The notes under the pieces were generated by a model. That model saw only the letters and a program-made list of their open reading frames with translations. It had not been told where the DNA came from and did not search any database. From Erythroxylum novogranatense (Eukaryota; Streptophyta; Magnoliopsida; Malpighiales; Erythroxylaceae), in NCBI GenBank assembly GCA_029891385.1, contig CM057228.1:82944964-83008963 (forward strand): a DNA stretch of 64,000 nt, given 5' to 3'. This document shows, one piece after another, positions 48,986 through 62,539 of the stretch (its first letter is position 1; every line of letters begins with the position of its first letter). The translations under genes were made by a program, and so were the position numbers.

Positions 48986-49164
48986 TTAGTCAATAAGTAA
49001 ATCCATTTCTTGTTCAAGTTCATATCTATCATTTTGAATGAATTATAAATATATAATGTTTGATCTAATAAAACTCTTGCATTTATTAAAAGTTGAAAAC
49101 ATTGATTTTCTTTTGCCATTTTTATATGTTCATGATATAAGTCAATAAACTTTCTTTGTTCCAT
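48986..49164 (-). pseudogene. Small ORF 'D', block 8
   Basis: Begins MEQRKFIDLYHEHIKMAKEN and is open until a one-base loss near 49035 changes the end. Confidence 0.55.
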
Positions 49165-49845
49165 TTCGATTTCTTTATAAAACGAATTCTTTGTATAAGT
49201 GATCGTGATGATCAAAATAATTCATTTATTTAAATGATAAGAAGAGATAATTTGGATACATAATATTTGCGTTCTGCAATACAATCTAAAATACAATAAT
49301 CTAAAAAGCGAATTAAATCTGCTGATTCTTCAATCATTTGCTTGGCAGTAGAAAGAATTTCTTGTTCTTCATTATAAAGAGGGTGATCGGAGAATTCTTA
49401 AAGCGGGGATCGATGTAAATATCATTTGCTTTCTTGTTTCTTGCAATTGTTTTAATCTTAAGTTCTTAAATACGCTTTGATTATCTAGTGCTTTGATTCG
49501 TAGCTTCAACATCGTTTGATGTGAAAATAAGCCATTCGAAAATCAAAATCTTGTAAGTCGTGAAAAGATTTTAAAAGAATGATAATAAATTTAATAATTT
49601 TAAAATGATCTTGATTGTATAATGAAGATTGCATGAATGATAGCTATAATAAATAAAATAATAAGAAGTATGATTTGATAAAATATATGCATGATTTGTA
49701 TGCTTGAATTAATCGAAGGGTGATAAGAAGTTAACCATAATCACTCTAACTTTGTTCTTAGGGCTCGCTTGAGCGTCTAATTGGACTTAAGTGCGAGAGA
49801 GAAGATAGAGAGTAATGTATGGAAAGCTTGTTGTACCCATTAAGG
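49165..49845 (-). other. Leader with small ORFs, block 8
   Basis: Minus-strand leader from below the TATA box to ORF D. It holds the hydrophobic ORF A (ATG near 49692) and ORF B sequence, both altered. It also shows the conserved GTTAACTTCTTATCACCC phrase upstream of ORF A. Confidence 0.5.
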
Positions 49846-49859
49846 ATACCCAAGGCGTC

Positions 49860-50080
49860 TATTTATAATGCAAAAGGAATAACATATATGCAGACAGACT
49901 TAACATAAAGAAAAGCCTAAAAGAAGAAAAGACTTAAAGAAAAAGCAAGATGCTAAAGGGCATCTTACATGACATAAAGAAAAGTAAAGAAAAGGCAGGG
50001 CGAGTGGGCGGTAAAGGATCGCCGAAAGTAAAAGACTACATTATTGCGATAGTAGTGCTTCGACTTGATCGATGTTTTAT
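49860..50080 (-). promoter_or_regulatory. Pregenomic RNA promoter, block 8
   Basis: TATAAATA at 49867-49860 on the minus strand, with the usual upstream sequence; the bases around TATA are altered (one C lost after it). Confidence 0.65.
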
Positions 50081-50093
50081 TCTTCAATGATAA

Positions 50094-51534
50094 TAAGTTA
50101 GGTCGTCGGGTTGCTTGTACTTTCTCCTTGTGCTTGAGAGGATGGGCGGTGTTTACATCTGTGAGTGGGATATTCTTGTAGCGCTTGCAAAAGTGCTTCA
50201 CGCCAAGCAAAGCTTAGAGTGTGAAAACATTCGATAAGTCATTGAGCGGTGCTTGAAAGCGTTGTAAGGCGGTAATTCATGTGCTAGGATGGGATGCTTC
50301 CATATTGGCGTTAATAAGACATTATGGCCACGATAGTTGATCTTGATTGTTGAGTCGCTTGAATCTTGAGACATTGAGTATAAATTCCTTCAAAACAATT
50401 CAAATTGAATTTGTTTACCAAATCCCAATTGAATTAGTAATGAGGTGCTTCATCTATGGGAGGATCTTGCATATTGCTTATGCTAATCGAAGAAAGGCAA
50501 TTCTTGAAGTAATGATTGCCTTGCTTTCTCGTTGTTTCTTCATCGGATGCTTCAAAATTGGATAGTGCTTTGTAGACTTTAATATATATTTCTCTTTCAC
50601 GTGCAAAGCGATCCTTGAATTGCTTGATAGCATGGACTAAACCGGATGGGAAGTCATTAATAACTTCATATCTTGTAGATAAATGGTGTCGACTAATCCA
50701 CTCTGAAATAATAAATAAGTTGTTAATGGTTACGCTCAGGGAAGATGGCGCTTTGGGACCATACTTGCCACGATTTTGTGGGTAGTATTGAAATTGTTTC
50801 ATTTCTTGATCCAATGATTGAGTGCTTGAAACAATCCATAAACATGTCGAAGTGAGGACCTTTGATTCTTCGTGAAGTGCTTTCGCAGAGGCGCATGAAT
50901 TCGTTCCATGTCAATTGCTTTGCCCAATGTAGTTAACTTGGACATTGGTGGTCTTGGAGTTTGTAATCTTGTCTTGTATTGTGGTCGAAGTGATGGATCT
51001 GAAATTCTTGGAAAGATTTTTCAACACGCTTTAGTAGAAAACTCTTATGGATGACTTTGCTTTTGCTGTAATATGAATTCTTCGCCTTATGCCATGATCA
51101 TAAAGACCAGCAAAAGGACCATTATATATCACATAGTGCTTGGATTCTTGATTATCGACCACCTTTTGAAGTCTTGATGAGGAAGTTATTGATGATGAAG
51201 TACTTATATATGGTTTCACAGAAGTGGCTGGTGCTTTGATACTTGTATTATTTCAGGGACCTTGGAGGTGCAACTGAATAGCTTCTTGTATTACTGAGCA
51301 GATGCTTTTGGAATTTGAGTAGTTATAGTAGCGCAGGATTGATCACGGATCTTTGATGTTGATCTTTAGAACTTTGCTCCTTTGGTTTTAAAACCAGGAG
51401 TGTCCTTTAATGCTCAAGTTCACTAGTAATTTGTTCTTGTTTTACCGAATATTCATACTTTGAAGTTGTAATTCGGTGAGTTCGCTTCCTTTAATTCAAT
51501 TGTACTTTAAAATTTGAGCGATTAATGCTTCCAT
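50094..51534 (-). pseudogene. Transactivator/viroplasmin, block 8
   Basis: Open pieces 50914-50723, 50814-50434 and 51219-51031. The last shows the viroplasmin-like YVIYNGPFAGLYDHG, close to the domain of the Harbinger ORF at 16968. Heavily shifted elsewhere. Confidence 0.78.
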
Positions 51535-53033
51535 TCTCTTGTTAATATATCTGCAAGAAAATTGTTAGCCGATTTAATATAATGAATATTAAATTGATCT
51601 TGACCTAGCTCTAATTGCCATCGATCGATTACCGTCTTGATTATAATTGGTACTTGATGAAAGTTGATATCTTGTAAATCCACATAAGTATTGAGAATCT
51701 GTATGAATTGTAAATTTTATTGGGAGTAGATCTATTCGCCATTTTCTCAAAGTTTTGAGACAAAGCTAATGCCTCTTTTCATGAATAGGATAATTTAATT
51801 CCATAATTAAATGTTCCATTTATATATTTGCAAAGTTGGTATTTCTTCCGAGTAGGGGTTTGGCTAAAAGACATTTTGCCCATACATCATTACTTGCATC
51901 TAATTGAACTAATAACTCATCATTTTGTTGATAATTATAAAGTTTTGGAAGATTTTTACAAAGAAGTTTTAATCTTTGTACTATTTGTAGTATCTGAAGT
52001 AGTCCAATGCCATTGTAGATTCTTGCTACATTTTTTACGTAAAAGTGTTCTTTCTTTAGCTAATTCTTTTAGAAATCCTTGATCTGAAATATAGTTTAAT
52101 AAACCTAAAATTGTTGAACATGTTTTCGATTTGTGAGTTGATCAGGAAATTCTTGTAATTTCGTAAAATATTTGGTTGTAATTGTAAATAACCATGATGA
52201 TTAAATTGAATACCTAAATATTCAATTGTTTGTTGTGCTATTTTGCTTTTCGTTTGCTTAATATTAATCCTTTGTCTTTACATCTTTGTAAGACAATTTT
52301 AACTTTCTTCAAATGATCTAATTTATCCGATTTGAATAAACAATAATATCATCTATATACAAAAGTATATTCTTCTAATCCTATAAGATTATTATCCATA
52401 AATCGTTGATAAATACTTGGTGCTTGTTTTAATCCAAAGGGTAGTACATTCCATTGATAATGTTTTGGGGTGGACAAGTGAATCTTTGTTAATGCTTTTG
52501 TATTATCATGTAATCGTAATTGCCAATATCCTGATTTTGCATCTAATGTGGTGAACCAAATCTGACCTTTTAGTTTATTAATAATATAATCTTTTCGGGG
52601 TAATTTATAAGCATCTCCAATAGTTGCTTCATTAAGTCTTCTCGTAATTTATAACCATTCTTCGCTTTCCTCGCTTCTTTTAATGAATTATTGACGTAAA
52701 GTCAAGTGCAGAATGTTTACTAGTCTTTGGGTGTAATTAATCCTTTTTCAAGTAATTCTTTACATTCTTGTGTAAATTCTTTTACATCTAAGGGAGTATA
52801 TGGTATATTATTCTTGATATTGACTTCCTGAAGAGGATCCTTTAGTTTAATTTCAATAATTTCGTATTATGATTTTGGTAGGATCTAATGGATTTTCACT
52901 ACATACTTGATCTAATAGTTTATCGACTTGATTTGTATGGTTGTAAGAGATAAAACTGTAACTTATGAAGTTTCTCATTGACTATTTTTAATTGTTGATA
53001 ATAAGATGTATGATAAATAGGGATTCGTAAAAT
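51522..53033 (-). pseudogene. Protease end-RT-RNase H, block 8
   Basis: Starts in the C-terminal part of the protease (53033-52970), then linker, RT (the active-site Tyr-Ile-Asp-Asp region near 52340) and RNase H. No piece over 60 codons is open. Confidence 0.78.
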
Positions 53034-53737
53034 AAATGATACCGATTGTATAATGTAAGATTGCATGAATGATAGCTATAATAAATAAAATAATAAGAAG
53101 TATGATTTGATAAAATATATGCATGATTTGTATGCTTGAATTAATCGAAGGTGACAAGAAGTTAACCATAATCACTCTAACTTTGTTCTTCCGGCTCGCT
53201 TGAACGTCTGCAATGGACTTAAGTGCAAGAGAGAAGATAGAGAGAGTAATGTATGGAAAGCTTGTTGTACCCATTAAGGATACCAATGCCTATTTATAAT
53301 CATAAAAGGAATAACATAAATGCAGACAGACTTAACATAAAGAAAAAGCCTAAAAGAAGAAAAGACTTAAAGAAAAAAGCAAGATGCTAAAGGGGCATCT
53401 TACATGACATAAAGAAAAAGTAAAGAAAAAGACAGACAATTGGACGATCAAAGGATGCCAAAGTAAAAGACTACATTATTGCGATAGTAGTGTTTCGTAC
53501 TTGATCCGATGTTTTATTCTTCAATGATAATAAGTTCGTCGTCCGGTTGCTTGTACTTTCTCCTTCAGGCTTGAGAGGATGGACGGTGTTTACATCTGTG
53601 AGTGGGATATTCTTAGAATCGCAGAAGTGCTTCACGCCAAGCAAAGCTAGAGTGTGAAAACATTCGATAAGTCATTGAAGCGGTGCTTGAAAACGTTGTA
53701 AGACTGGTAATTCATGTGCTAGGATGGGATGCTTCCA
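53034..53737 (-). mobile_element. Endogenous caulimovirid, block 8b (promoter fragment)
   Basis: A minus-strand fragment holding the C-terminal end of the transactivator (53737-53525), promoter with TATAAATA at 53298-53291, leader, and the first 30 or so codons of ORF A, which fuse in frame with the protease tail of block 8 at 53033. Confidence 0.8.
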
Positions 53738-53765
53738 TAAAGAAACGAGGAAAACGAAGAATGGT

Positions 53766-54117
53766 CTTTTAGCCAAACCCCCTACTCAGAAGAAATACCA
53801 ACTTTGCAAATATATAAATGGAACATTTAATTCTGCGGAATTAAATTATCCTATTCATGAAAAGAGGCATTGCTTTGTCTCAAAACTTTGAGAAAATGGC
53901 TAATAGATCTACTCCCAATAAAATTTACAATTCATACAGATTCTCAATACTTATGTGGATTTACAAGATATCAACTTTCATCAAGTACCAATTATAATCA
54001 AGGACGAATCGATCGATGGCAATTAGAGCTAAAGTCGATTATCAATTTAATATTCATTATATTAAATCGGCTAACAATTTTCTCAGAGATATATTAACAA
54101 GAGAATGGAAGCATTAA
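53766..54117 (+). pseudogene. RNase H fragment, block 9
   Basis: Begins at SFSQTPT-type sequence; 75 open codons from 53870 include IKFTIHTDSQYLCGFTRYQL. The stop overlaps the transactivator ATG at 54105. Confidence 0.75.
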
Positions 54118-55558
54118 TCGTTCATTCGAAAGTACAATTGAATTAAAGGAAGTAACTCAACCAATTACAACTTCAAAGTATGAATATTCGTGTAAAACAA
54201 GAACAAATTACTAGTGAACTTGAACAATTAAAGTACACTCCGGTTTTAAAACCAAAGGAGCAAAGTTCTAAAGATCAACATCAAGATCCAGATCAATCCT
54301 TGCTACTATAACTACTCAAATTCCAAAAGCATCTCGTTCAGTAATACAAGAAGCTATTCAGTTGCACCTCTAAGGTCCCTCAAATAATACAAGATTAAAG
54401 CACCGCTTCACTTCTCGTGAAACCATATATAAGTACTTCATCATCAATAACTTCCTCATCGATTTCAAAAGGTGGTGATAATCAAGAATCCAAGCACTAT
54501 GTGATATATAATGGTCCTTTTCTGGTCTTTATGATCGGTGGCATAAGGCAAGAATTCATATTACGGTGCAAAAGCGATGTCATCCATAAGAGTTTTTCTC
54601 TAAAGCGAAGCTGAAAAATCTTTCCAAGAATTTCAAGATCCATCACTTCGACCACAATACAAGACAAGACTACAAACCCAGTACCACCAATGTCCAAGTT
54701 AACTACATTGGGCAAAGCAATTGACATGGAACGAATTCATGCGGTTCTGAAAGCACTTCACGAAGAATCAAAGGTCCTCACTTCTGACATGTTTATGGAT
54801 TGTTTCCAAGCACTCAATCATTGGACTGAAGAAATGAAACAATTTCAATACTACCCACAAAATCGTGGCAAGTATGGTCCCAAAGCAGTCATCTTCCCTG
54901 GAGCAGAACCATTAACAACTTATTTATTATTTCAGAGTGGATTAGCTGACACCATTTATCTACAAGATATGAAGTTATTAGCGGACTTCCCATCCGGTTT
55001 AGTCCATGCTATCAAGCAATTCAAGGATCGTTTTGCACGTGAAAGAGAAATATATATTAAAGTCTACAGCAGCTATCCAATTTTGAAGCATCCGATGAAG
55101 AAACAACCAAGAAAGCAGCAATCATTACTTCAAGAATTGCCTTTCTTCAGATTGGCATAAGCAATATGCAGTATCCTCCCATAGATGAAGCACCTCATTA
55201 CGAATTCAATTGGGATTTGGTAAACAAATTCAATTTGAATTGTTTTGAAGGAATTTATACTCAATGTCTCAAGATTCAAGCAGACTCAACAATCAAGATC
55301 AACTATCGTGGCCATAATGTCTTATTAACGTCAATATGGAAGCATCCCATCCTAGCACATGAATTACCAGTCTTACAACGTTTTCAAGCACCGTTCAATG
55401 ACTTATCAGAATGTTTTCACACTCTAAGCTTTGCTTGGCGTGAAGCACTTTGCAAGCAGTTACAAGAATATCCCACTCACAGATGTAAACACTGTCCATC
55501 CTCTCAAGCACAAGGAGAAAGTACAAGCAACCCGGACGATTTAACTTATTATCATTGA
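54105..55558 (+). pseudogene. Transactivator/viroplasmin, block 9
   Basis: A good copy: 54690-55160 is open for 156 codons and 55166-55558 for 130 codons to the natural end (DDLTYYH). The two overlap the same region that is one open frame in block 10. The N-terminal third is shifted. Confidence 0.8.
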
Positions 55559-55762
55559 AGAATAAAACATCGATCAAGTACGAAGCACTACTATCGCAAT
55601 AATGTAGTCTTTTACTTTCGATCCTTTATTCGTCCACCTGTCATCTCTTTTCTTTACTTTTCTTTATGTCATGTAAGATGCCCTTTAGCATCTTGCTTTT
55701 TCTTTAAGTCTTTTCTTCTTTTAGGCTTTTTCTTTATGTTAAGTCATGCTGCATTTATGTTA
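55559..55762 (+). promoter_or_regulatory. Truncated promoter region, block 9
   Basis: Includes the AATAAA after the transactivator and the pyrimidine-rich/hairpin part, but is cut before the TATA box. Confidence 0.6.
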
Positions 55763-55786
55763 CAAAATACCCGAGAACGAAGTTAA

Positions 55787-57220
55787 ATGCAATACTGAAT
55801 CAATCGAACAAGTTGAAAAGAATATTCAAGTACAATTACATGAAGTGGCGATCTCATGTAAATTACATCTTACCCTCTCTAAAAAAGAAGAATATATTGG
55901 TCCCAGTATTTTCAAATGAACATAAGGATGAAATAATTTTAGGTTATGAATCTGAACAAGATTAAGAACTTTTTATGGATAATGACGAAAACCCGAAAGT
56001 AGTACTACTCAAGAATTAAAATTAAAAGAAAAATTAGAGATAAAAGAAAACAACATTTCAACCATCAAGTTATACTTGGAAAATGACAAAGATGATTTTT
56101 ACATCAACAAGGATATTATTATAAAGGTACAAAATACGAAAATATCCAGATGAATATAAACCAAAAATTTCAAAATTAACAATTGACAATATCTTAAATT
56201 TAGGACTGCAACAAAAATGTCAAGAAATCTTTCAAGAATGGTTTTCCAAAATATTATTATTATTACAAGTAGAAAAACCTTTGGCAATCAATCAAGCAAC
56301 AAAAGATTCTCTCTATTATTTTGTTATATATAAAACTTCAGAATAGTACAAGAATTTTTAAGAGATAATGCACAAGCTTTACAAAATACACCTCATTATC
56401 TTAGTCAAACGATGATGAAGATAAATTTGAAATTATTGGCGAAGAAATCTATAAAGAATTTTTGAAAAGATATTGTATTTCATCAGCGAGATATATTAAA
56501 GAAAACGATTAAAAGCATTAAGACATTTAAACAATTTAATGATATGTGATATAAATTACTTAGAAGCTTTTATTTGTGAATTTAAAAACATTACTATAAA
56601 TTACCTAGTATTCGAACAAGAAATGTATATTAACATTTTATACAAAATTACCATATCCTTTTAATCTAAAAGTTCAACAACAATTCTATGAACGAATAGA
56701 AAATCATACAATAGCTCATAATTTAGGTGGAGCAATATTAGTAGCAAGAGACTTATTAGTTGATTATTGTATAGAAGCTCGATTAAAACGAACATTAAAA
56801 CATAAGAATTTAAAACTATGTTGTAATCAAAATGTCGACGTCCTCAAAGAATATGGATGTAATAAAACTTATTCAAATTATAAAAGAAAAGAAAATATTT
56901 AATCCAAGATATAAGAAACATTATTCACGAAAGTTTCGATGGAAAAATACAAACCACAACGTTATCAACCAAAACTTATCCCAAATATTTTCGTAGATAT
57001 AAATCTAATCCCAAATCTAAAAGCAGAAAACAATTTTGCCTAAAAAGAAAAAGATTGTAAATGTTGGATCTCAGTAAAGAAGAAGGTCATTATGCAAATG
57101 AATGTCCTAAAAGAAAGAAAAATCATATAATAATAAAATACAAATTTTACATTCGACTTTAGAACATCAATTAGAACCAATTGAATCGATTATAATACGA
57201 GACACATCTCTACATTTATG
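55787..57220 (+). pseudogene. Capsid protein, block 10
   Basis: Complete in extent: acidic N-terminus, helical core, basic tail and CCHC knuckle (KEEGHYANECPKRKK near 57080-57120), followed by an acidic region that leads into the pol frame. Several shifts. The C-terminal boundary is not certain because capsid and pol frames probably overlap around 57180-57220. Confidence 0.78.
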
Positions 57221-59129
57221 AATCTTTATCCAATGAATCGATAACCAAAACTCGAATCAAACTCAATTCCAATTCAACATTTATTCAAGTACTAGTTCGT
57301 AAAACGAATACTAAAGTACATGCATATATAGATACAGAGCAACTATCTCATATAAGATCAAAACAATTAGATTTAAAATGGAAGAAATTACATAAACCAT
57401 TACAAGTAAAAATAGTAGATGGAAGTTTTAATTCCATATGGTATGTAAGTTATTATAACACTATTATTATTGAAAACTACACTTTTATAATCCCATCAAT
57501 CTATCAAAAGAATCGGGATTACCGTTAATACTTGGAAATAATTTTCTCAAATTATATAACCCTTTTGTCAATATTTACATTATATAACTTACGAACCCCT
57601 TATATTAAGAATCACCAAATCTGTTATTTTACGAATCCCTATTTATCATACATCTTATTATCAACAATTAAAATAGTCAATGAGAAACTTCATAAGTTAC
57701 GCTTTATCTCTTGAATAATACAACCATACAAATCAAGTCGATAAACTATTAGATCAAGTATGTAGTGAAAATCCATTAGATCCTACCAAAATCATAATAC
57801 TGAAATTATTGAAATTAAACTAAAGGATCCTCTTGAAGTCAATATCAAGAATAATATACCATATACTCCTTAGATGTAAAAGAATTTACACAAGAATGTA
57901 AAGAATTACTTGAAAAGGATTAATTACACCCAAGATTAGTAAACATTCGCACCGACTTTTACGTCAATAATTCAATTAAAAGAAACGAGGAAAACGAAGA
58001 ATGGTTATAAATTACAGAAGACTTAATGAAGCAACTATTGGAGATGCTTATAAATTACCCCGAAAAGATTATATTATTAAACTAAAAGGTCAGATTTGGT
58101 TCACCACATTAGATGCAAAATCAGGATATTGGCAATTACGATTACATGATAATACAAAAGCATTAATAAAGATTCACTTGTCCACCCCAAAACATTATCA
58201 ATGGAATGTACTACCCTTTGGATTAAAACAAGCACCAAGTATTTATCAACGATTTATGGATAATAATCTTATAGGATTAGAAGAATATACTTTTGTGTAT
58301 ATAGATGATATTATTGTTTATTCAAATCGGGATAAATTAGATCATTTGAAGAAAGTTAAAATTGTCTTACAAAGATGTAAAGACAAAGGATTAATATTAA
58401 GCAAACGAAAAGCAAAAATAGCACAACAAAAATTGAATATTTAGGTATTCAATTTAATCATCATAGTTATTTACAATTACAACCAAATATTTTACTGAAA
58501 TTACAAGAATTTCGGATCAACTCACAAATCGAAAACATGTTCAACAATTTTAGGTTTATTAAACTATATTTGGATCAAGGATTTCTAAAAGAATTAGCTA
58601 AAGAAAGAACACTTTTACAGAAAAAATGTAGCAGCAATCTACAATGGCATTGGACTACTTCAGATACTACAGCCGTACAAAGATTAAAACTTCTTTGTAA
58701 AAATCTTCCAAAACTTTATAATTATCAACAAAATGATGAGTTATTAGTTCAATTAGATGCAAGCAATGATGTATGGGCAGTGTCTTTTAGCCAAACCCCT
58801 ACTCGTAAGAAATACCAACTTTGCAAATATATAAATGGAACATTTAATTCTGGAATTAAATTATCCTATTCATGAAAAGAGGCATTAATTGTCTCAAAAC
58901 TTTGAGAAAATGGCGAATAGATCTACTCCCAATAAAATTTACAATTCATACAGATTCTCAATACTTATGTGGATTTACAAGATATCAACTTTCATCAAGT
59001 ACCAATTATAATCAAGGACGACTGATCAGATGGCAATTAGAGCTAGGTCAGTATCAATTTAATATTCATTATATTAAATCGGCTAACAATTTTCTTGCAG
59101 ATATATTAACAAGAGAATGGAAGCATTAA
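57220..59129 (+). pseudogene. Protease-RT-RNase H polyprotein, block 10
   Basis: Protease motif is damaged here (about 57325-57360). The RT is open for 147 codons from 58001 to 58444, including the FTTLDAKSGYWQ box and FVYIDDIIVYS. RNase H is nearly whole: 58537-58875 open with VQLDASNDVWA, then 58872-59129 open with HTDSQYLCGF and ADILTREW to the stop. Compared with related pol proteins the full length would be about 640 residues. The stop overlaps the transactivator start. Confidence 0.87.
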
Positions 59130-60584
59130 TCGTTCAGCTCGAAAGTACAATTGAATTAAAGGAAGCAGAACTCACCGAATTACAACTTCAAAGTATGAAT
59201 ATTCAGGTAAAACAAGAACAAATTACTAGTGAACTTGAGCATTAAAGCGAGACACTCTGGTTTTAAAACCAAAGGAGCAAAGTTCTAAAGATCAACATCA
59301 AGATCCGGGATCAATCCTTGCTACTATAACTACTCAAATTCCAAAAGCATCTGTTAGTAATACAAGAAGCTATTCAGTTGCACCTCCAAGGTCCCCGAAA
59401 TAATACAAGTATCAAAGCACCGTTTCACTTCCCGTGAAACCATATATAAGTACTTCATCATCAATAACTTCCTCATCAAGACTTCAAAAGGTGGTCGATA
59501 ATCAAGAATCCAAGCACTATGTGATATATAATGGTCCTTTTCATTGGTCTTTATGATCGGTGGCATAAGGCGAGAATTCATATTACAGTGCAAAAGCAAA
59601 GGTCATCCATAAGAGTTTTTCTACTAAAAGTAAGTGAAAAATCTTTCCAAGAATTTCAGCATCCATCACTTCGACCACAATACAAGACAGTACTACAAAC
59701 TCCAGTACCACCAATGTCCAAGTTAACTACATTGGGCAAAGCAATTGACATGGAACGAATTCATGCAGTTCCTGCGAAAGCACTTCACGAAGAATCAAAG
59801 GTCCTCACTTCTGACATGTTTATGGATTGTTTCAAGCACTCAATCATTGGATCAAGAAATGAAACAATTTCAATACTACCCACAAAATCGTGGCAAGTAT
59901 GGTCCCAAAGCGCTCATCTTCCCCTGAGCGTAACCATTAACAACTTATTTATTATTTCAGAGTGGATTAGCTGACACCATTTATCTACAAGATATGAAGT
60001 TATTAGCGGACTTCCCATCCGGTTTAGTCCATGCTATCAAGCAATTCAAGGATCGTTTTGCACGTGAAAGAGAAATATATATTAAAGTCTACAGCAGCTA
60101 TCCAATTTTTGAAGCATCCGATGAAGAAACAGCCAGTAAAGCAGCAATCATTACTTCAAGAATTGCCTTTCTTCAGATTGGCATAAGCAATATGCAGTAT
60201 CCTCCCATAGATGAAGCACCTCATTACGAATTCAATTGGGATTTGGTAAACAAATTCAATTTGAATTGTTTTGAAGGAATTTATACTCAATGTCTCAAGA
60301 TTCAAGCAGACTCAACAATCAAGATCAACTATCGTGGCCATAATGTCTTATTAACGTCAATATGGAAGCATCCCATCCTAGCACATGAATTACCAGTCTT
60401 ACAACGTTTTCAAGCACCGTTCAATGACTTATCAGAATGTTTTCACACTCTAAGCTTTGCTTGGCGTGAAGCACTTTGCAAGCAGTTACAAGAATATCCC
60501 ACTCACAGATGTAAACACTGTCCATCCTCTCAAGCACAAGGAGAAAGTACAAGCAACCCGGACGATTTAACTTATTATCATTGA
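59117..60584 (+). pseudogene. Transactivator/viroplasmin, block 10
   Basis: The C-terminal 196 codons (59994-60584) are one open frame; upstream pieces 59531-59974 and the N-terminal coiled coil are in other frames. The viroplasmin-like segment lies near 59520-59590. The gene spans about 1.47 kb, which would be near 489 residues, similar to other caulimovirid transactivators. Its ATG sits inside the end of pol (ATGGAAGCATTAA), a common caulimovirid arrangement for reinitiation. Confidence 0.83.
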
Positions 60585-60807
60585 AGAATAAAACATCGAT
60601 CAAGTACGAAGCACTACTATCGCAATAATGTAGTCTTTTACTTTGGCAATCCTTTGACCGTCCATTGTCATCTTTTTTCTTTACTTTTCTTTATGTCATG
60701 TAAGATGCCCTTTAGCATCTTGCTTTTTCTTTAAGTCTTTTCTTCTTTAGGCTTTTTCTTTATGTTAAGTGTCTGCATTTATGTTATTCCCTTTGCGATT
60801 ATAAATA
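60585..60807 (+). promoter_or_regulatory. Pregenomic RNA promoter, block 10
   Basis: TATAAATA at 60800-60807. AATAAA lies just after the transactivator stop (about 60586). The hairpin AGATGC...GCATCT is at about 60703-60721. Confidence 0.72.
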
Positions 60808-60834
60808 GACGCTTGGGTATCCTTAATGGGTACA

Positions 60835-61507
60835 ACAAGCTTTCCATACATTACTCTCTATCTTCTCTCTTCGCACTTAAGTCCGAGCAGACGTTCAAGC
60901 GAGCCGGAAGAACAAAGTTAGAGTGATTATGGTTAACTTCTTCACCCTTCGATTAATTCAAGCATACAAATCATGCATATATTTTATCAAATCATACTTC
61001 TTATTATTTTATTTATTATAGCTATCATTCATGCAATCTTCATTATACAATCAAGATCATTTTAAAAATTATTAAATTTATTATCATTCTTTTAAAATCT
61101 TTTCACGACTTACAAGATTTTGATTTTCGAATGGCTTATTTTCACATCAAACGATGTTCAAGCTACGAATCAAAGCACTAGATAATCAATGAAGCGTAAT
61201 ACGAAGAACTTAAGATTAAAACAATTGCAAGAAACAAGAAAGCAAATGATATTTACATCGATCCCGTTTAAGAATTCTCCAGATCACCCTCTTTATAATG
61301 AAGAACAAGAAATTCTTTTCATCGCCAAGCAAATGATTGAAGAATCAGCAGATTTAATTCGCTTTTAGATTATTGTATTTTAGATTGTATTCAGAGAAGC
61401 ATAAATATTATGTATCCAAATTATCTCTTCTTATCATTTAAATAAATGAATTATTTTGATCATCGCCGATCACTTATACAAAGAATTCGTTTTATAAAGA
61501 AATCGAA
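60835..61507 (+). other. Leader with small ORFs A and B, block 10
   Basis: ORF A starts at ATG 60973 but is shifted after about 20 codons; ORF B (ATG 61131) is broken before its end near 61440. AATAAA near 61440 could be a polyadenylation signal. If the RNA ended there it would give a terminal redundancy of some 600 nt. Confidence 0.5.
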
Positions 61508-61686
61508 ATGGAACAAAGAAAGTTTATTGACTTATATCATGAACATATAAAATGGCAAAAGAAAATCAATGTTTTCAACTTTTAATAAATGCAAGAGTTT
61601 TATTAGATCAAACATTATATATTTATAATTCAGTTCAAAATGATAGATATGAACTTGAACAAGAAATGGATTTACTTATTGACTAA
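61508..61686 (+). pseudogene. Small ORF 'D', block 10
   Basis: One base short of the intact version at 33616; start and stop kept. Confidence 0.55.
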
Positions 61687-61700
61687 AGCATTCCATCAAC

Positions 61701-62268
61701 ATGACATTTCAATTATCTTATTTTATTAATTATTGTTTACTGTCATTATTAATCAAATACATGTTTATGCTTTACTTTATTTCAAGCACAACCTTTACTT
61801 TTCTTTATAATTGCAAGTCGATTATTTATTCCTCATGAAATAATTTGTCAATATTTTGAAATTAATGTCATCATCTAGATATTACTCTTAATTATTTATA
61901 TAGAACTATATTAGGTCTCAATACTCGTGTCGGTTATCTCATACGACTCGATGATAGAGATATAATTTTTGATTTCTCACCTCCATCTGAGGAAGAATCA
62001 GAAACCTTTGAATTATTAGAAGATGAAAATGAAATAGAAAGATTAACACAAATACAACAAGATATTTTCTTAGAACAAATTTCAAGGAATTTAGATACTG
62101 AATTACAACAACAATTATAATTGTTCGGAATCATTATCACAATTATTTCCTTCCGATACAGAAATAGAAGATATAGAAATCACCAGTACTGATTATGACA
62201 ACATAGATGAAGATATAAACTATGATCTAGACAATGTCGATTGTAGTAATTTCCCCGAAGATTTTTAA
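61701..62268 (+). pseudogene. ORF 'E', block 10
   Basis: Complete in extent; shifts near 61770, 61865 and 62118. Ends in TAAATG with ORF F. Confidence 0.55.
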
Positions 62269-62539
62269 ATGAACTGTCCCATCTGTTTAGATTTACAAGA
62301 TAGAATTCATTACACACAACAAGCTATAATTCATTATAAAGATCATATACAATACAATGAAAATCGTATTGATAGTCTTATATTTCTAGGAATCAATCGT
62401 CTCGGCAGACGACCTACGAAGAACATTTATCTCAGAAGTACAAAGATTACATCAACAATATATAGAACAATTAACACAATTAGAACAAATTGAAACCGAT
62501 CATCATTGTTATCATCCATATCATCCCAATACATTATGA
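62269..62539 (+). pseudogene. ORF 'F', block 10
   Basis: First 50 codons intact with CPIC; a shift after GRRP changes the end. The stop still overlaps the movement-protein ATG. Confidence 0.55.

Larger units (their letters stand above)
48861..53033 (-). mobile_element. Endogenous caulimovirid, block 8
   Basis: A minus-strand block from the end of the protease through RT, RNase H, transactivator, promoter, leader and ORF D to the beginning of ORF E. At 53033 it is joined to another leader fragment. Confidence 0.88.
53738..55762 (+). mobile_element. Endogenous caulimovirid, block 9
   Basis: A plus-strand block beginning with about 28 bp of the RT N-terminal region joined to RNase H. Transactivator and promoter upstream sequence follow. 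It ends at 55762, short of the TATA box, where it joins block 10 with a shared TTA. Confidence 0.85.
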
